Assembly: GCF_009867135.1 (NCBI RefSeq)
Contig: NZ_CP047226.1
Coordinates: forward strand, 1,736,001 to 1,800,000
Length of the DNA: 64,000 bases
Direction: 5' to 3'
DNA from: Moraxella osloensis
Lineage (GTDB): Bacteria > Pseudomonadota > Gammaproteobacteria > Pseudomonadales > Moraxellaceae
Shown here piece by piece: positions 1 to 12,973 of this stretch. A program made the translations under genes and the position numbers. Position 1 is the stretch's first letter. Every line of letters starts with the position of its first letter. Under the pieces are notes generated by a model. It was not told where the DNA came from, made no database searches, and saw nothing but the letters and a program-made list of their open reading frames with translations.

Positions 1-838
1 TGCCGATACAGCTCGATAGCGTCAAGATAATCACAAACATAAAGCGCCCGATACCGATGTTCATATAACCTTTGAGCATATCCGACAACGAATTTATCAA
101 AGGAAAACTGGGAACCAACCAAAGCACACTTGATGCCATGGCAATATGGGGGTCGTTACCAATCCCCAATAACAGCGCGGTGCTGGCGAAGATGGAGCCA
201 AAACACGCCGCTATGAGCGCGGATATAAAGGGGTTAAAGTTGCGGTTACTCAGCCATAGCCGCAGCGAATACCCCATCATACTAGCAATAAAAGTCACCA
301 AACACACCAGTATATCGCCCCCTGCCAAATACGCAAAGCAGGCACACGCCACACCGACCATCGGTGCGACCATCTTGGCAGGATAAGTGTCCCGATCAAT
401 CTCATCAAATCGATAGGTCGCGTGCTCTAGGGTACTCGTCACCGGCATACTTTCCAAATCCAGTACAATTCGCTGAATTTGCACAATGATATTGACATTG
501 ATGGCATGGGTGGTTGACGCGCGCAAGGTGGTAATGCAGCGGTTATTATAAATTGTGGTGATGGTCAAGCCATTATAGGCAATCCCACACTCCACGCTAG
601 CCAACCCCAACGCTAACCCCAATCGGCGGCACAAATCTGTTACCGTTGCCGATTCCGCCCCATATTGCATGAGTAGCAGTCCACAGCGCACACACAGACG
701 GGTGATTTGCTGCTGGTGTTCATACGCCATATACGGCAACCGCCGTCTAGGCTTCGGCTCTGTCGGGGGCAAAAGCTTGGCAGGCTCAGGTGTTAGCGGA
801 TCAAGCGCTTCTAGGGCATCAGCAAAGGTATCGGTCAT
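1..838 (-). CDS. threonine/serine exporter family (ThrE/YjjP-type) protein, 3' end outside window
   Basis: Inner membrane exporter of the ThrE/DUF1212 family, which is thought to export small amino acids such as threonine and serine. Read leftwards, the frame is open from an ATG at 838 to the window edge (about 279 residues seen). A hydrophilic N-terminus of about 45 residues is followed by the cytoplasmic domain typical of the family (the stretch LLMQYGAESATVTDLCRRLG is characteristic). Several hydrophobic segments follow, including one ending FASTALLLGIG. The C-terminal membrane part is missing because the window ends. In enterobacteria the function is split over two genes (yjjP/yjjB); a second gene could lie beyond the edge. 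Family assignment is confident, substrate is inference. Confidence 0.8.
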   Translation of the reverse strand, partial: MTDTFADALEALDPLTPEPAKLLPPTEPKPRRRLPYMAYEHQQQITRLCVRCGLLLMQYGAESATVTDLCRRLGLALGLASVECGIAYNGLTITTIYNNRCITTLRASTTHAINVNIIVQIQRIVLDLESMPVTSTLEHATYRFDEIDRDTYPAKMVAPMVGVACACFAYLAGGDILVCLVTFIASMMGYSLRLWLSNRNFNPFISALIAACFGSIFASTALLLGIGNDPHIAMASSVLWLVPSFPLINSLSDMLKGYMNIGIGRFMFVIILTLSSCIG

Positions 839-906
839 AGCATCATTTTAACAACCTTGATAGCTCATTCTAGCATTAAACTAGCATAAAATCAGGGTGA
901 ATTAGT

Positions 907-1002
907 ATGGCTTTATTGATTAAGGGGTTGATTAAAAAGCTGAATAAAAATGAGCAAAAAGTTGAAAAGTACCCGTTGTTTAAAAAGCTTCTATCTACTT
1001 AA
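907..1002 (+). CDS. possible 31-residue lysine-rich peptide (doubtful)
   Basis: An ATG at 907, preceded by AGGG about ten bases upstream, opens 31 codons ending TAA. The peptide starts MALLIKGLIKKL and continues with many lysines and leucines, so it could form a cationic amphipathic helix. It lies in the gap between divergent genes and is followed by a terminator-like hairpin. Nothing beyond composition and position supports it, and a frame this short can occur by chance in AT-rich DNA. Confidence 0.2.
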   Translation: MALLIKGLIKKLNKNEQKVEKYPLFKKLLST

Positions 1003-1150
1003 AAAGCTGCGATTGGTTTATTTTGGTTTAAATAGCAGGGCGATATTCAATACCTTCCATTACCTTCCATTTTAATCACCATCTAGCCATTTGACAGTCA
1101 TTTTTTCCGTTAATTCTTACAAAAACATTCAATCGCTTCACCCTTTAATT

Positions 1151-1180
1151 AAACCCGACTAATTTAATCAGGTTTTTTTG
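1151..1180 (+). terminator. terminator-like hairpin upstream of the radical SAM gene
   Basis: AAACCCGA (1151-1158) pairs with TCAGGTTT (1168-1175) apart from one mismatch, and is followed by seven T residues on the + strand. It lies about 85 bases before the YgiQ start and after the doubtful small frame at 907-1002. It could end a short transcript or act as an attenuator in the ygiQ leader. The stem is short. Confidence 0.35.
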
Positions 1181-1261
1181 TTATTTCGCCCTATAAACCC
1201 CCATCGCAAAATTGATTCATGATAAAATGAGCCATATTCATTCTATTTAATATCCAAGCCT

Positions 1262-3655
1262 ATGTCCGCCGAAACTATTGCCAACAAAGCCTTTAAACAA
1301 GGTACCAAAGCCTTATTTGACTATGACAAACACTGGGCAAGCTGCTTTGAGCCTGCGCCATTTTTGCCGATGAGCCGCGCCGAAATGGATGCCCTTGGTT
1401 GGGATGCCTGTGATGTCATTATCGTCTCAGGCGATGCCTACGTCGATCACCCAAGCTTTGGTATGGCAATCATCGGCAGACTGTTAGAGTCGCAAGGCTT
1501 TCGCGTCGGTATCATCGCCCAGCCAGACTGGACGAGCAAAGATGCTTTTATGACACTTGGCAAACCGACCATCGCCTGGGGTGTCACCGCAGGCAATATG
1601 GACAGCATGATTAACCGCTACACCGCCGATAGACGCATTCGCAGTGACGATGCCTATTCGCCAGACAATGCCCCCGACAAACGCCCCGACCGTGCGGCTG
1701 TGGTATATAGCCAGCGCTGCCGTGAAGCCTATCCCGATGTGCCCATTATTTTGGGCGGGATTGAAGGCTCGCTGCGCCGTATCGCCCATTATGATTATTG
1801 GTCAGATAAAGTGCGCCGTAGCATTTTGATGGATAGCCGCGCTGATATTTTGCTGTATGGCAATGCCGAGCGCGCCATTGTCGATGTTGTACATGCACTT
1901 GCCAAAGGTTACCGTTTTGAAGACCTTGCCAAAGTGCGTGGCACCGCGTATCTATCGACACAAACCAAAAAACACTGGCAACGCGATATGATAGAAATCG
2001 CCAGTAACGACGTCGACACCGTTGGGCGCGTTGACCCGATTATCAATCCATATGTGATGATGGAAGATGTGGGCGACTGTCACATCGAACAAGAAAAAAC
2101 CCTTGAAAGTCAATACAAAGGTTTTGTAGCAGATAAAGTCGAGCACAAAGTCATCAATGCTGATAAAGTCGCTGAAAGCCAAGACATCCAAGTGGTCAAC
2201 CTCAAAGACCCCAATAAAAACGCCTTAAAACACAAACGCCCGTTGCCGCCCCGTGACAAAACCGTGATTCGCTTGCCCGACTTTGAGCAAGTCAAATCCG
2301 ACCCCGTACTTTACGCCCATGCCAACCGTATCTTGCACCTAGAAACCAATCCGCATAACGCCCGCGCCTTGGTGCAGCGACATGGCGACATTGATGTATG
2401 GCTCAATCCGCCGCCCATTCCACTTACCATGGAAGAGATGGATTATATCTTTGATTTGCCGTATGCCCGTCTGCCCCACCCTAGCTACGGCAACGCAAGA
2501 ATTCCTGCCTACGATATGATTAAATTATCAGTCAATATCATGCGCGGCTGTTTTGGCGGCTGTACCTTCTGCTCGATTACCGAACATGAAGGACGCATTA
2601 TCCAAAACCGCTCAGAAGAGTCTATCTTGGGCGAAATCAAAAAAATCCGCGATACCGAGCCATCATTTACTGGGGTAATTTCTGACCTTGGCGGACCGAC
2701 TGCCAATATGTACCGTCTGCATTGCAAAGACGATGCCATTGAGAAAAACTGCCGCAAACCCTCCTGCGTGTATCCCGATATCTGCGATAACTTACTCACC
2801 GACCACAGTCCTCTCACCCAGCTGTATCGTAAAGCTCGTGACATCAAAGGGGTGAAAAAAATCCTGATTGCGTCAGGCTTGCGCTATGATTTGGCGGTCA
2901 AAGACCCCGAATATGTCAAAGAATTGGTCACCCACCATGTCGGCGGTTATCTCAAAATCGCCCCTGAACATTCCGAAACCAATGTACTCTCCAAAATGAT
3001 GAAACCGGGTATGGGGACGTACGATACCTTCAAGCAGATGTTTGACAAATACAGCCGTGAAGCAGGTAAAGAGCAATATTTGATTCCGTATTTTATTGCC
3101 GCGCACCCTGGCACCACTGACACCGACATGATGAACTTGGCGATTTGGCTCAAGCGCAATGGCTTTCGTGCCGACCAAGTACAAGCCTTTTACCCAAGCC
3201 CAATGGCAACTGCTACTACCATGTACCATACTGCCAAAGACCCGCTGCATAAAGTCACCCGTGATAGCGAAGGCGTGGAAATCGTCAAATCAGGCAAACA
3301 ACGCAAACTCCACAAAGCGTATCTACGCTATCACGACCCAAAAAATTGGGCACTGCTGCGTCAATCGCTCAAAGACTTGGGGCGAGAAGATTTAATTGGG
3401 CATGGCAGTCAGTGTTTAATTCCGCCATACAATCCAAAGCTTGAGGGCGAGGATGTTTATCAATCAGCCCGTAAGAAAAATAGTTCTGCCGCTGGTGATT
3501 CGATCAAGCGTAGCGCGAAGGATAACACGGCTCAAAAGTCGGGTAAGAAACCCACGCCAAGCAGTTTTGGCAAAAAACCGTCAAACCAAAAACAGCCGAA
3601 AAAAGGTAACTTCCAAACGCAACATACAGGCTTACCACCGAGGAAAACTAAATAA
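1262..3655 (+). CDS. YgiQ family radical SAM protein
   Basis: Large radical SAM protein of the YgiQ/UPF0313 family; its substrate is not established. The 797-residue length is normal for the family. An N-terminal domain (about residues 1-390) includes [11 protein letters not shown] near residue 60, as expected. The radical SAM core follows, with CFGGCTFC placing the [4Fe-4S]-binding cysteines at 430, 434 and 437. A further cysteine-bearing stretch ([16 protein letters not shown]) is typical of the family. The last 60 residues are basic, low-complexity and probably disordered (repeated KKP, KSGKK). The start is the first ATG after the leader region. It is transcribed alone. Family call is secure, biochemical role unknown. 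Confidence 0.92.
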   Translation: MSAETIANKAFKQGTKALFDYDKHWASCFEPAPFLPMSRAEMDALGWDACDVIIVSGDAYVDHPSFGMAIIGRLLESQGFRVGIIAQPDWTSKDAFMTLGKPTIAWGVTAGNMDSMINRYTADRRIRSDDAYSPDNAPDKRPDRAAVVYSQRCREAYPDVPIILGGIEGSLRRIAHYDYWSDKVRRSILMDSRADILLYGNAERAIVDVVHALAKGYRFEDLAKVRGTAYLSTQTKKHWQRDMIEIASNDVDTVGRVDPIINPYVMMEDVGDCHIEQEKTLESQYKGFVADKVEHKVINADKVAESQDIQVVNLKDPNKNALKHKRPLPPRDKTVIRLPDFEQVKSDPVLYAHANRILHLETNPHNARALVQRHGDIDVWLNPPPIPLTMEEMDYIFDLPYARLPHPSYGNARIPAYDMIKLSVNIMRGCFGGCTFCSITEHEGRIIQNRSEESILGEIKKIRDTEPSFTGVISDLGGPTANMYRLHCKDDAIEKNCRKPSCVYPDICDNLLTDHSPLTQLYRKARDIKGVKKILIASGLRYDLAVKDPEYVKELVTHHVGGYLKIAPEHSETNVLSKMMKPGMGTYDTFKQMFDKYSREAGKEQYLIPYFIAAHPGTTDTDMMNLAIWLKRNGFRADQVQAFYPSPMATATTMYHTAKDPLHKVTRDSEGVEIVKSGKQRKLHKAYLRYHDPKNWALLRQSLKDLGREDLIGHGSQCLIPPYNPKLEGEDVYQSARKKNSSAAGDSIKRSAKDNTAQKSGKKPTPSSFGKKPSNQKQPKKGNFQTQHTGLPPRKTK

Positions 3656-3765
3656 TTCTTTTATTTTAGATTTTAAAACAATAAAAGTGTTTTAGAGAAT
3701 ATATAAAACACTCTTGTTAATTTCATTTAACGCATTGTATTTAGACGTAATTAATAATTAGAAAA

Positions 3766-4128
3766 TCATCTAACTGTTTGACAACTGTGAGTACTTATAT
3801 ATTTATAACAAAAAATTTGAGTTCCATCTTCGTCAGTTATATAAATTTTATTGCCATCCCTACTTACTTGACCACCTTGAGCTTGTATTTTCTGAATTGT
3901 AAGCTCATAAATTTCTCTTTCTCTTCTATTAGCTTCTACAGTAGATGCGTAATTTTGTAAAGTTGAATTTAATTGAAAAATACTTTGCTGCATTTGTTGT
4001 TGACTAGAGTTATATAAACTTAGTGATGCAGACAAATCTAATGGTGGAGAAGATTGCCATGTAATTGGTGCCGCATTAGAGTTTAATGTAATTAAGGCAA
4101 ATAGAGGTAAAAAGACAATTTTATTCAC
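3766..4128 (-). CDS. small secreted protein of unknown function
   Basis: A 120-residue protein I do not recognise. Residues 1-19 form a signal peptide (MNKIVFLPLFALITLNSNA) with probable cleavage after NA, so it should be periplasmic or secreted. The mature part is hydrophilic with a helical, possibly coiled-coil stretch rich in Q, E and R (about residues 35-85). It ends with a short beta-like segment holding two cysteines near the C-terminus, which could form a disulfide. The gene is clearly more AT-rich than its neighbours and stands alone between genes on the other strand, which suggests acquisition by transfer. No functional assignment is possible from sequence alone. Confidence 0.6.
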   Translation of the reverse strand: MNKIVFLPLFALITLNSNAAPITWQSSPPLDLSASLSLYNSSQQQMQQSIFQLNSTLQNYASTVEANRREREIYELTIQKIQAQGGQVSRDGNKIYITDEDGTQIFCYKYISTHSCQTVR

Positions 4129-4327
4129 TTTTATATAACCACTTTAAATAGTTTTCGAATATAAATACTAACTTATTACCTATAGTTTATCAAATTATAC
4201 TTCAATAAAATTTTTTAATACCAGAAATTTTTACACCAAAATAACAGCCCTACAACCAAACATTGCTATTTGCATATTAAAAAAACGATAAAATACAAGC
4301 CATTATAACAACGAAAAGGCTTTCAAC

Positions 4328-4540
4328 ATGGCAAAAATTTTTATTGGGATAGGGATTTTATTTCTCATCATTGGCTTGATTTATCTGTTTTTCCCCAATG
4401 CCTTTAACTGGTTTGGTCGTATGCCGGGGGACGTTAATTATCGCTCCGAAGGCGGCGGCTTCAGCTTTCACTTCCCCATCGTCACCATGATTATCGTGAG
4501 TATCATTCTCACTATTATTCTTAACCTATTTAACCGCTGA
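4328..4540 (+). CDS. DUF2905 family small membrane protein
   Basis: A 70-residue protein with two membrane helices (about residues 4-24 and 48-68) joined by a short loop with GRMPGDVNYRSEGG, the signature of DUF2905. The family is widespread in bacteria and has no established role. It probably sits in the inner membrane. The ATG at 4328 is preceded by AAAGG about ten bases upstream. It appears to be a single-gene unit. Confidence 0.85.
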   Translation: MAKIFIGIGILFLIIGLIYLFFPNAFNWFGRMPGDVNYRSEGGGFSFHFPIVTMIIVSIILTIILNLFNR

Positions 4541-4653
4541 CAGCGCGCTAATCACAGCGATGTCTAGCGGGTTTTATCGCAAAAAACTGCCTTTTTCATC
4601 AAAAAATGTCGTAAACTGTAATTACGCCAGTCACGATTGAAAAGGAGTTAGTC

Positions 4654-6300
4654 ATGCAGCGCGACATTTTTAAGCCAACACTACTGAGCCTCGTCATCGC
4701 CCAAAGCTTATTGACGGCTTGTAGCCCCTCGCCATCAAATAACCGTGATACCAGCCCTGCCACACCTGTTATCGCTTCACCAACGCCCATGGTTGCTGCG
4801 CCTGCCATGATGATGGATGCAGCCGCAATGAGCAAGATGGCGCGCTACTCTCCTATCATGCCGATGCCGATACCGCAGGATAATAGCGAAAAATATCAGC
4901 ATCTTGCAGTCAACCCTATTCACCAAACCGCCACTGATGCCGTTGCCACCTTTAGTATCGATACCGACACGGGCAGCTACGCCAATGTGCGCCGTTTTCT
5001 GAGCGACGGACAACTACCGCCCACTGACGCGGTGCGTATTGAAGAGCTTATCAACTATTTTAACTATGACTTTTCACAAGCCAAGCGCCTTGCCAATGCT
5101 CCTTTTTTGGTAAGCACCGAAACAGTTGCCGCACCGTGGCGTACCGCCAATCGTATCATCAAAGTGGCTATCAAAGCAGATGACCCTACCATCACCAAAC
5201 AAAGCGTCTTACCCCCTGCAAACTTGGTATTTTTGGTGGATGTGTCAGGCTCGATGTCAGACAACGATAAATTACCACTGGTCAAATCTTCGCTAAAAAT
5301 GCTCACCAAACAATTGAGGTCGCAAGATACCATCAGTATCGTGACCTATGCTGGTCGTACCCAAGTGACGCTTCCTGCGACTAGAGGCAGTGATACCGAT
5401 AAAATATTAGCCGCGATTGATAACCTAGATGCCAGTGGTTCGACCAATGGCGAAGCAGCGATAAAGCTGGCTTATCAACAAGCAAAAATCCACTATAAAA
5501 AAGATGGCATCAACCGCATTTTGATGATGACCGACGGGGATTTTAATGTCGGTGTATCGGACGTCGATGAAATGCTAGATATTATCCGCCGTGAGCGTGA
5601 CAGCGGTGTGTCACTTTCCACGTTTGGCTTTGGTGAAGGCAACTTAAACGACCACATGATGGAACAAGTCGCGGATAACGGCAACGGTAATTATAGCTAC
5701 ATTGACAGCCTTTCTGAGGCCAAAAAAGCCTTGGTAGATGAAATGTCAGCGACCTTTAACACCGTAGCAAAAGACGTCAAAGTCCAAGTGGAATTCAACC
5801 CCCAGACGGTTAAAGAATGGCGCTTAATTGGTTATGAAAATCGTGTCCTTGCAAAAGAAGATTTTAACAACGACAAAGTAGACGCAGGTGAGCTAGGCGC
5901 AGGCAAATCTGTGGTTGCGCTGTTTGAAGTCACCCCTGTGGGTCAGCAAGGTTGGCTAGATGATAGCCGCTACCAAGCTTACCCTATCAATCACACAGGC
6001 AAAAATACTGAGCTGGGTTTTTTAAAACTTCGCTATAAAGCCCCAAATAGCAACATATCAACGCTTTTGACCCTGCCCATTAGCAATCAGACCCAACAGC
6101 CAAGCAGCGAGCTAGCATTTGCGCTAAGTGTGGCAAGTTTTGGTGAAACCCTCAAGCAAAGCAAATACCTCGGTAATTGGCAACTAAATGACAGCAAGCG
6201 ACTCGCCCAAGCCAATATCGGCAACGACCCACAAGGTATTCGCCGCGAATTTATCAAGCTTATCGACTTAGCCGATAGCTTACAACCCAGCAAAAAATAG
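4654..6300 (+). CDS. VWA domain lipoprotein (YfbK-like)
   Basis: A 548-residue lipoprotein with a von Willebrand factor A domain. The N-terminus has a signal peptide ending in the lipobox LTAC (Cys23), so it should be acylated and membrane-anchored on the periplasmic side. A proline/alanine/methionine-rich linker follows. The YfbK-type N-terminal domain contains TFSIDTDTGSYANVRRFL. The VWA domain carries the MIDAS motif DVSGSMS (Asp196, Ser198, Ser200) that binds a divalent metal. The C-terminal DUF3520-type region ends about residue 548. A Shine-Dalgarno sequence AAGGAG stands seven bases before the ATG. Such proteins are thought to mediate protein contacts; the partner is unknown. Confidence 0.88.
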   Translation: MQRDIFKPTLLSLVIAQSLLTACSPSPSNNRDTSPATPVIASPTPMVAAPAMMMDAAAMSKMARYSPIMPMPIPQDNSEKYQHLAVNPIHQTATDAVATFSIDTDTGSYANVRRFLSDGQLPPTDAVRIEELINYFNYDFSQAKRLANAPFLVSTETVAAPWRTANRIIKVAIKADDPTITKQSVLPPANLVFLVDVSGSMSDNDKLPLVKSSLKMLTKQLRSQDTISIVTYAGRTQVTLPATRGSDTDKILAAIDNLDASGSTNGEAAIKLAYQQAKIHYKKDGINRILMMTDGDFNVGVSDVDEMLDIIRRERDSGVSLSTFGFGEGNLNDHMMEQVADNGNGNYSYIDSLSEAKKALVDEMSATFNTVAKDVKVQVEFNPQTVKEWRLIGYENRVLAKEDFNNDKVDAGELGAGKSVVALFEVTPVGQQGWLDDSRYQAYPINHTGKNTELGFLKLRYKAPNSNISTLLTLPISNQTQQPSSELAFALSVASFGETLKQSKYLGNWQLNDSKRLAQANIGNDPQGIRREFIKLIDLADSLQPSKK

Positions 6301-6319
6301 CCACTATATAACTTTCAAT

Positions 6320-6351
6320 AAAAAAGCTAGATAAATCATCTAGCTTTTTTA
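6320..6351. terminator. bidirectional terminator between VWA gene and upp
   Basis: AAAAAGCTAGAT and ATCTAGCTTTTTT form a perfect stem around a five-base loop. A and T runs on both sides let it serve the two convergent genes. Confidence 0.85.
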
Positions 6352-6363
6352 CTGTTTTGCCCA

Positions 6364-6999
6364 TCAGTGCTGTTTTGTACCAAAAATTTTATCCCCTGCA
6401 TCCCCAAGCCCTGGGATAATATACCCCTGTTCATTCAAATGACTATCGAGTGCTGCGGTAAAAATCTTCACATCGGGATGGGCATCATTCACCGCTTTTA
6501 CCCCTTCAGGCGTTGCCACTAATACCAACGCCTTAATATCTTTACAACCGTGTTTTTTCATCATATCAATCGTTGCTACCATACTACCACCCGTGGCAAG
6601 CATAGGATCTAAAATCAACGCAGGACGCTCATCAATATCTTTGACCAACTTTTCAAAAAAAGGCACGGGCTCAAGGGTATCCTCATCACGTTGCAGTCCA
6701 ACCATCGAGATTTTTGCCGTGGGAATAAGGTCTAACACCCCATCAAGCATTCCCAAACCTGCGCGCAAGATGGGTACGACAGTGACGGTTTTACCTTTGA
6801 TTTGAATGCCTTCAATTTGGTTGCCTTCCCATCCCTGAATGCTGATTGTTTCTATGGGAAAATCACGGCTTGCTTCATACGCCATCAAACGGGCAAGCTC
6901 TTTGGTCAAGGTACGAAATTTATAAGTGCTACTATCTGCCTCGCGCATCAAGGATAATTTATGCTTAACTAAGGGATGGTCAATAACGGTAATTTGCAT
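6364..6999 (-). CDS. upp: uracil phosphoribosyltransferase
   Basis: Cytosolic pyrimidine salvage enzyme that makes UMP and pyrophosphate from uracil and PRPP. The PRPP loop is visible as [13 protein letters not shown], and the uracil-binding C-terminal region reads [18 protein letters not shown] place the start at 6999 ([15 protein letters not shown], 211 residues) because this matches the family's usual N-terminus and length of about 208. An in-frame ATG at 7023 would add eight residues with no family precedent. The gene stands between a bidirectional terminator and the rRNA operon terminator, so it is transcribed alone. Confidence 0.95.
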   Translation of the reverse strand: MQITVIDHPLVKHKLSLMREADSSTYKFRTLTKELARLMAYEASRDFPIETISIQGWEGNQIEGIQIKGKTVTVVPILRAGLGMLDGVLDLIPTAKISMVGLQRDEDTLEPVPFFEKLVKDIDERPALILDPMLATGGSMVATIDMMKKHGCKDIKALVLVATPEGVKAVNDAHPDVKIFTAALDSHLNEQGYIIPGLGDAGDKIFGTKQH

Positions 7000-7112
7000 G
7001 GTAACACTCACTTTAAATTTCACACCAAAAATTTTCGCCTATTTTACCCAAAGTCTGCGATAAAAACATTAATTTTCTATTCTGAGTTTTTCTCTAAGTC
7101 TTTCAGGGATAC

Positions 7113-7149
7113 AAAAAAACACCCCCTTACAGCAGTAAGGGGGTGTTTT
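7113..7149 (-). terminator. rRNA operon terminator
   Basis: A perfect 15-base-pair stem (7116-7130 with 7135-7149, loop AGCA), GC-rich in the middle, is followed on the minus strand by a run of seven T. It lies just past the 5S gene. Confidence 0.95.
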
Positions 7150-7160
7150 GGGATAGGGAG

Positions 7161-7272
7161 CTGACGATGACCTACTCTCACATGGGCGAACCACACTACC
7201 ATTGGCGCATTGGAGTTTCACTTCTGAGTTCGGGAAGGGATCAGGTGGGACCTCCAAGCTATTATCGTCAGC
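7161..7272 (-). rRNA. rrf: 5S ribosomal RNA
   Basis: The reverse strand carries the 5S core: the loop-B/C segment with CCCGAACTCAGAAGTGAAAC, and complementary ends TGACGATAATAGC and GTAGGTCATCGTCA. Length is about 112 bases. It is the last gene of the rRNA operon, about 100 bases after 23S. Ends are estimated to within a few bases. Confidence 0.95.
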
Positions 7273-7370
7273 AAAGGGGGATAGAGGAATGAGTTAATTT
7301 AAAAGTAAAGTATCAGCTATATCAAGCGAGGTGATAATCGTTATTACCTACAAAGCCATTTAGGCGTTGT

Positions 7371-10231
<2,861 letters not shown>

Positions 10232-10528
10232 TACAACCCTAAAGGGTCGTATAGGTAATGGTAACGATCTTCACCTATGTTTACGCTTGATTCAGTTCTC
10301 TTTACTTTTAAGTAATCAGTTATTCCAATCATTTCTTTGGGTCTGATTGGCTGATTACTAAGGTTAATTATCTTCGTTGGAACTTGATAATTAACCCAGA
10401 CTCATTTCTCTATGTTGTTATTGAATTATCAGACCCTCGGCAGGTCGTGATTTCTGATAAAACAGATTGAAGTAATCTCTTAATACTTACTAAATTACTC
10501 TGTCTGCTTTATAACGTTAAGCTAATTA
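10232..10528 (-). other. internal transcribed spacer between tRNA-Ala and 23S
   Basis: About 300 bases of non-coding, AT-rich spacer inside the rRNA operon, with no gene. It contains the upstream arm of the 23S processing stem. Confidence 0.8.
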
Positions 10529-10604
10529 TGGTGGAGCCAAGGAGAGTCGAACTCCTGACCTCCTGCGTGCAAGGCAGGCGCTCTACCAACTGAGCTATGG
10601 CCCC
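10529..10604 (-). tRNA. tRNA-Ala (anticodon UGC)
   Basis: The reverse strand starts GGGGCCATAGCTCAGTTGG and ends with an encoded CCA. Anticodon TGC sits in the expected loop. The acceptor arms GGGGCCA and TGGCTCC pair with one G-U. Length is 76 bases. This is the standard tRNA pair position in the 16S-23S spacer. Confidence 0.97.
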
Positions 10605-10615
10605 TAAGTAAGAGG

Positions 10616-10692
10616 TGGTGGGTCTAATAAGACTTGAACTTATGACCCCTGCCTTATCAAGGCAGTGCTCTAACCAACTGAGCTATAGACCC
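10616..10692 (-). tRNA. tRNA-Ile (anticodon GAU)
   Basis: The reverse strand starts GGGTCTATAGCTCAGTTGG and ends with an encoded CCA. Anticodon GAT is in place, and acceptor arms GGGTCTA and TAGACCC pair fully. Length is 77 bases. It lies between 16S and tRNA-Ala. Confidence 0.97.
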
Positions 10693-10855
10693 CGAGAACC
10701 GTTAAAAAATTGCATCGCAATTTTAGGTTCGAGCTAAAATCCTTTGCTAAGGATTTTAGTCTTAGCCTTGCTATTTGCGCTGCTGTAGATTAACGATTAT
10801 TAGCTTATTTATACACAAGAACAACTTGCTGTGAATTCTCACTTAGTGCTTTAGT
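10693..10855 (-). other. spacer between 16S and tRNA-Ile with two hairpins
   Basis: Non-coding operon spacer holding two clear inverted repeats: AAAATTGC/GCAATTTT (10706-10724) and CTAAAATCCTT/AAGGATTTTAG (about 10734-10760). They probably belong to the RNase processing structure of the pre-16S transcript. Confidence 0.6.
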
Positions 10856-12388
<1,533 letters not shown>

Positions 12389-12397
12389 ATCTTTCTA

Positions 12398-12430
12398 TCT
12401 ATTGTCACCGCTACGCGGTGTCAATAGATT
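12398..12430 (-). other. hairpin in rRNA leader
   Basis: Arms ATCTATTGTCACCG and CGGTGTCAATAGAT pair with one central mismatch, ten bases upstream of the 16S 5' end. Probably part of the leader processing or antitermination structure. Confidence 0.6.
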
Positions 12431-12617
12431 TAATTTGTTGACTCAATTATTTATACTGTCTTTGCTCAAATAAACTTACGAGTATCTTCACTCTGACAAT
12501 ACAAATTAATTAAAGTCTTAATTTTATCGCGCTAAGTGAAAATCCACACAAGTTGTTCTTGTGTTTGTTGTTATTTAGTTCACAACATCATCAGCTGATG
12601 TCGTTAAGAAGGTCGCT

Positions 12618-12645
12618 ATTTTAACAGCTTATTTTGTGTTGTCAA
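12618..12645 (-). promoter_or_regulatory. rRNA operon promoter P2 (proximal)
   Basis: On the minus strand TTGACA (12645-12640) and TAAAAT (12623-12618) are separated by 16 bases. It lies about 230 bases upstream of 16S. Confidence 0.7.
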
Positions 12646-12751
12646 TAACTTTTTTCTTTAATTTTTTATGACCGCTCAACTTATATCTGTATTAATTTAA
12701 GTTGTTGTTTTTACTACAGTTTGTGGCTGTAGTCGCTGCCAGTGAGTGCGT

Positions 12752-12779
12752 ATTATACGCTTTTCTTTTTGCCTGTCAA
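12752..12779 (-). promoter_or_regulatory. rRNA operon promoter P1 (distal)
   Basis: A consensus pair on the minus strand: TTGACA (12779-12774), 16-base spacer, TATAAT (12757-12752). A tandem pair with P2 is the usual arrangement for rRNA operons. Confidence 0.85.
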
Positions 12780-12973
12780 TACCACTGCGAAAAGTTTTTT
12801 GATTTATTTTGCAGTCGCTGATAACTCCCTTTATTTTGTGGGTATTTAGTGCCATTTGATATATAATTGAATATATTGTTTAAGCAATTTTTCGTTAGGC
12901 GATGTTCGGTGGTTTTGCGGTTGTCGTCTTTCATTTTTTTATGTTCATGTCAGAAAATATGTGAGGGCAAACA

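Larger units (their letters stand above)
839..1261. other. divergent intergenic region, AT-rich
   Basis: Gap between two genes that point away from each other. It must hold promoters for both, but I see no convincing -35/-10 pair. It contains a possible 31-codon lysine-rich reading frame (907-1002) and a terminator-like hairpin (1151-1180), listed separately. Confidence 0.5.
12389..12973. other. rRNA leader and divergent upstream region of ccoG
   Basis: Non-coding. The left half is the transcribed rRNA leader with the two tandem promoters listed separately. The right 190 bases precede ccoG; I looked for an Anr/FNR box (TTGAT-N4-ATCAA) there and did not find a good one. Confidence 0.6.

Noticed and set aside
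3686..3712. Terminator after the YgiQ gene
   Set aside because: AGTGTTTT/AAAACACT pairs, but the loop is long, the stem AT-rich and a T run is missing; too weak to list as a feature.
12840..12973. Anr/FNR box before ccoG
   Set aside because: TTGATATATAATTG resembles the left half, but the right half ATCAA is missing.
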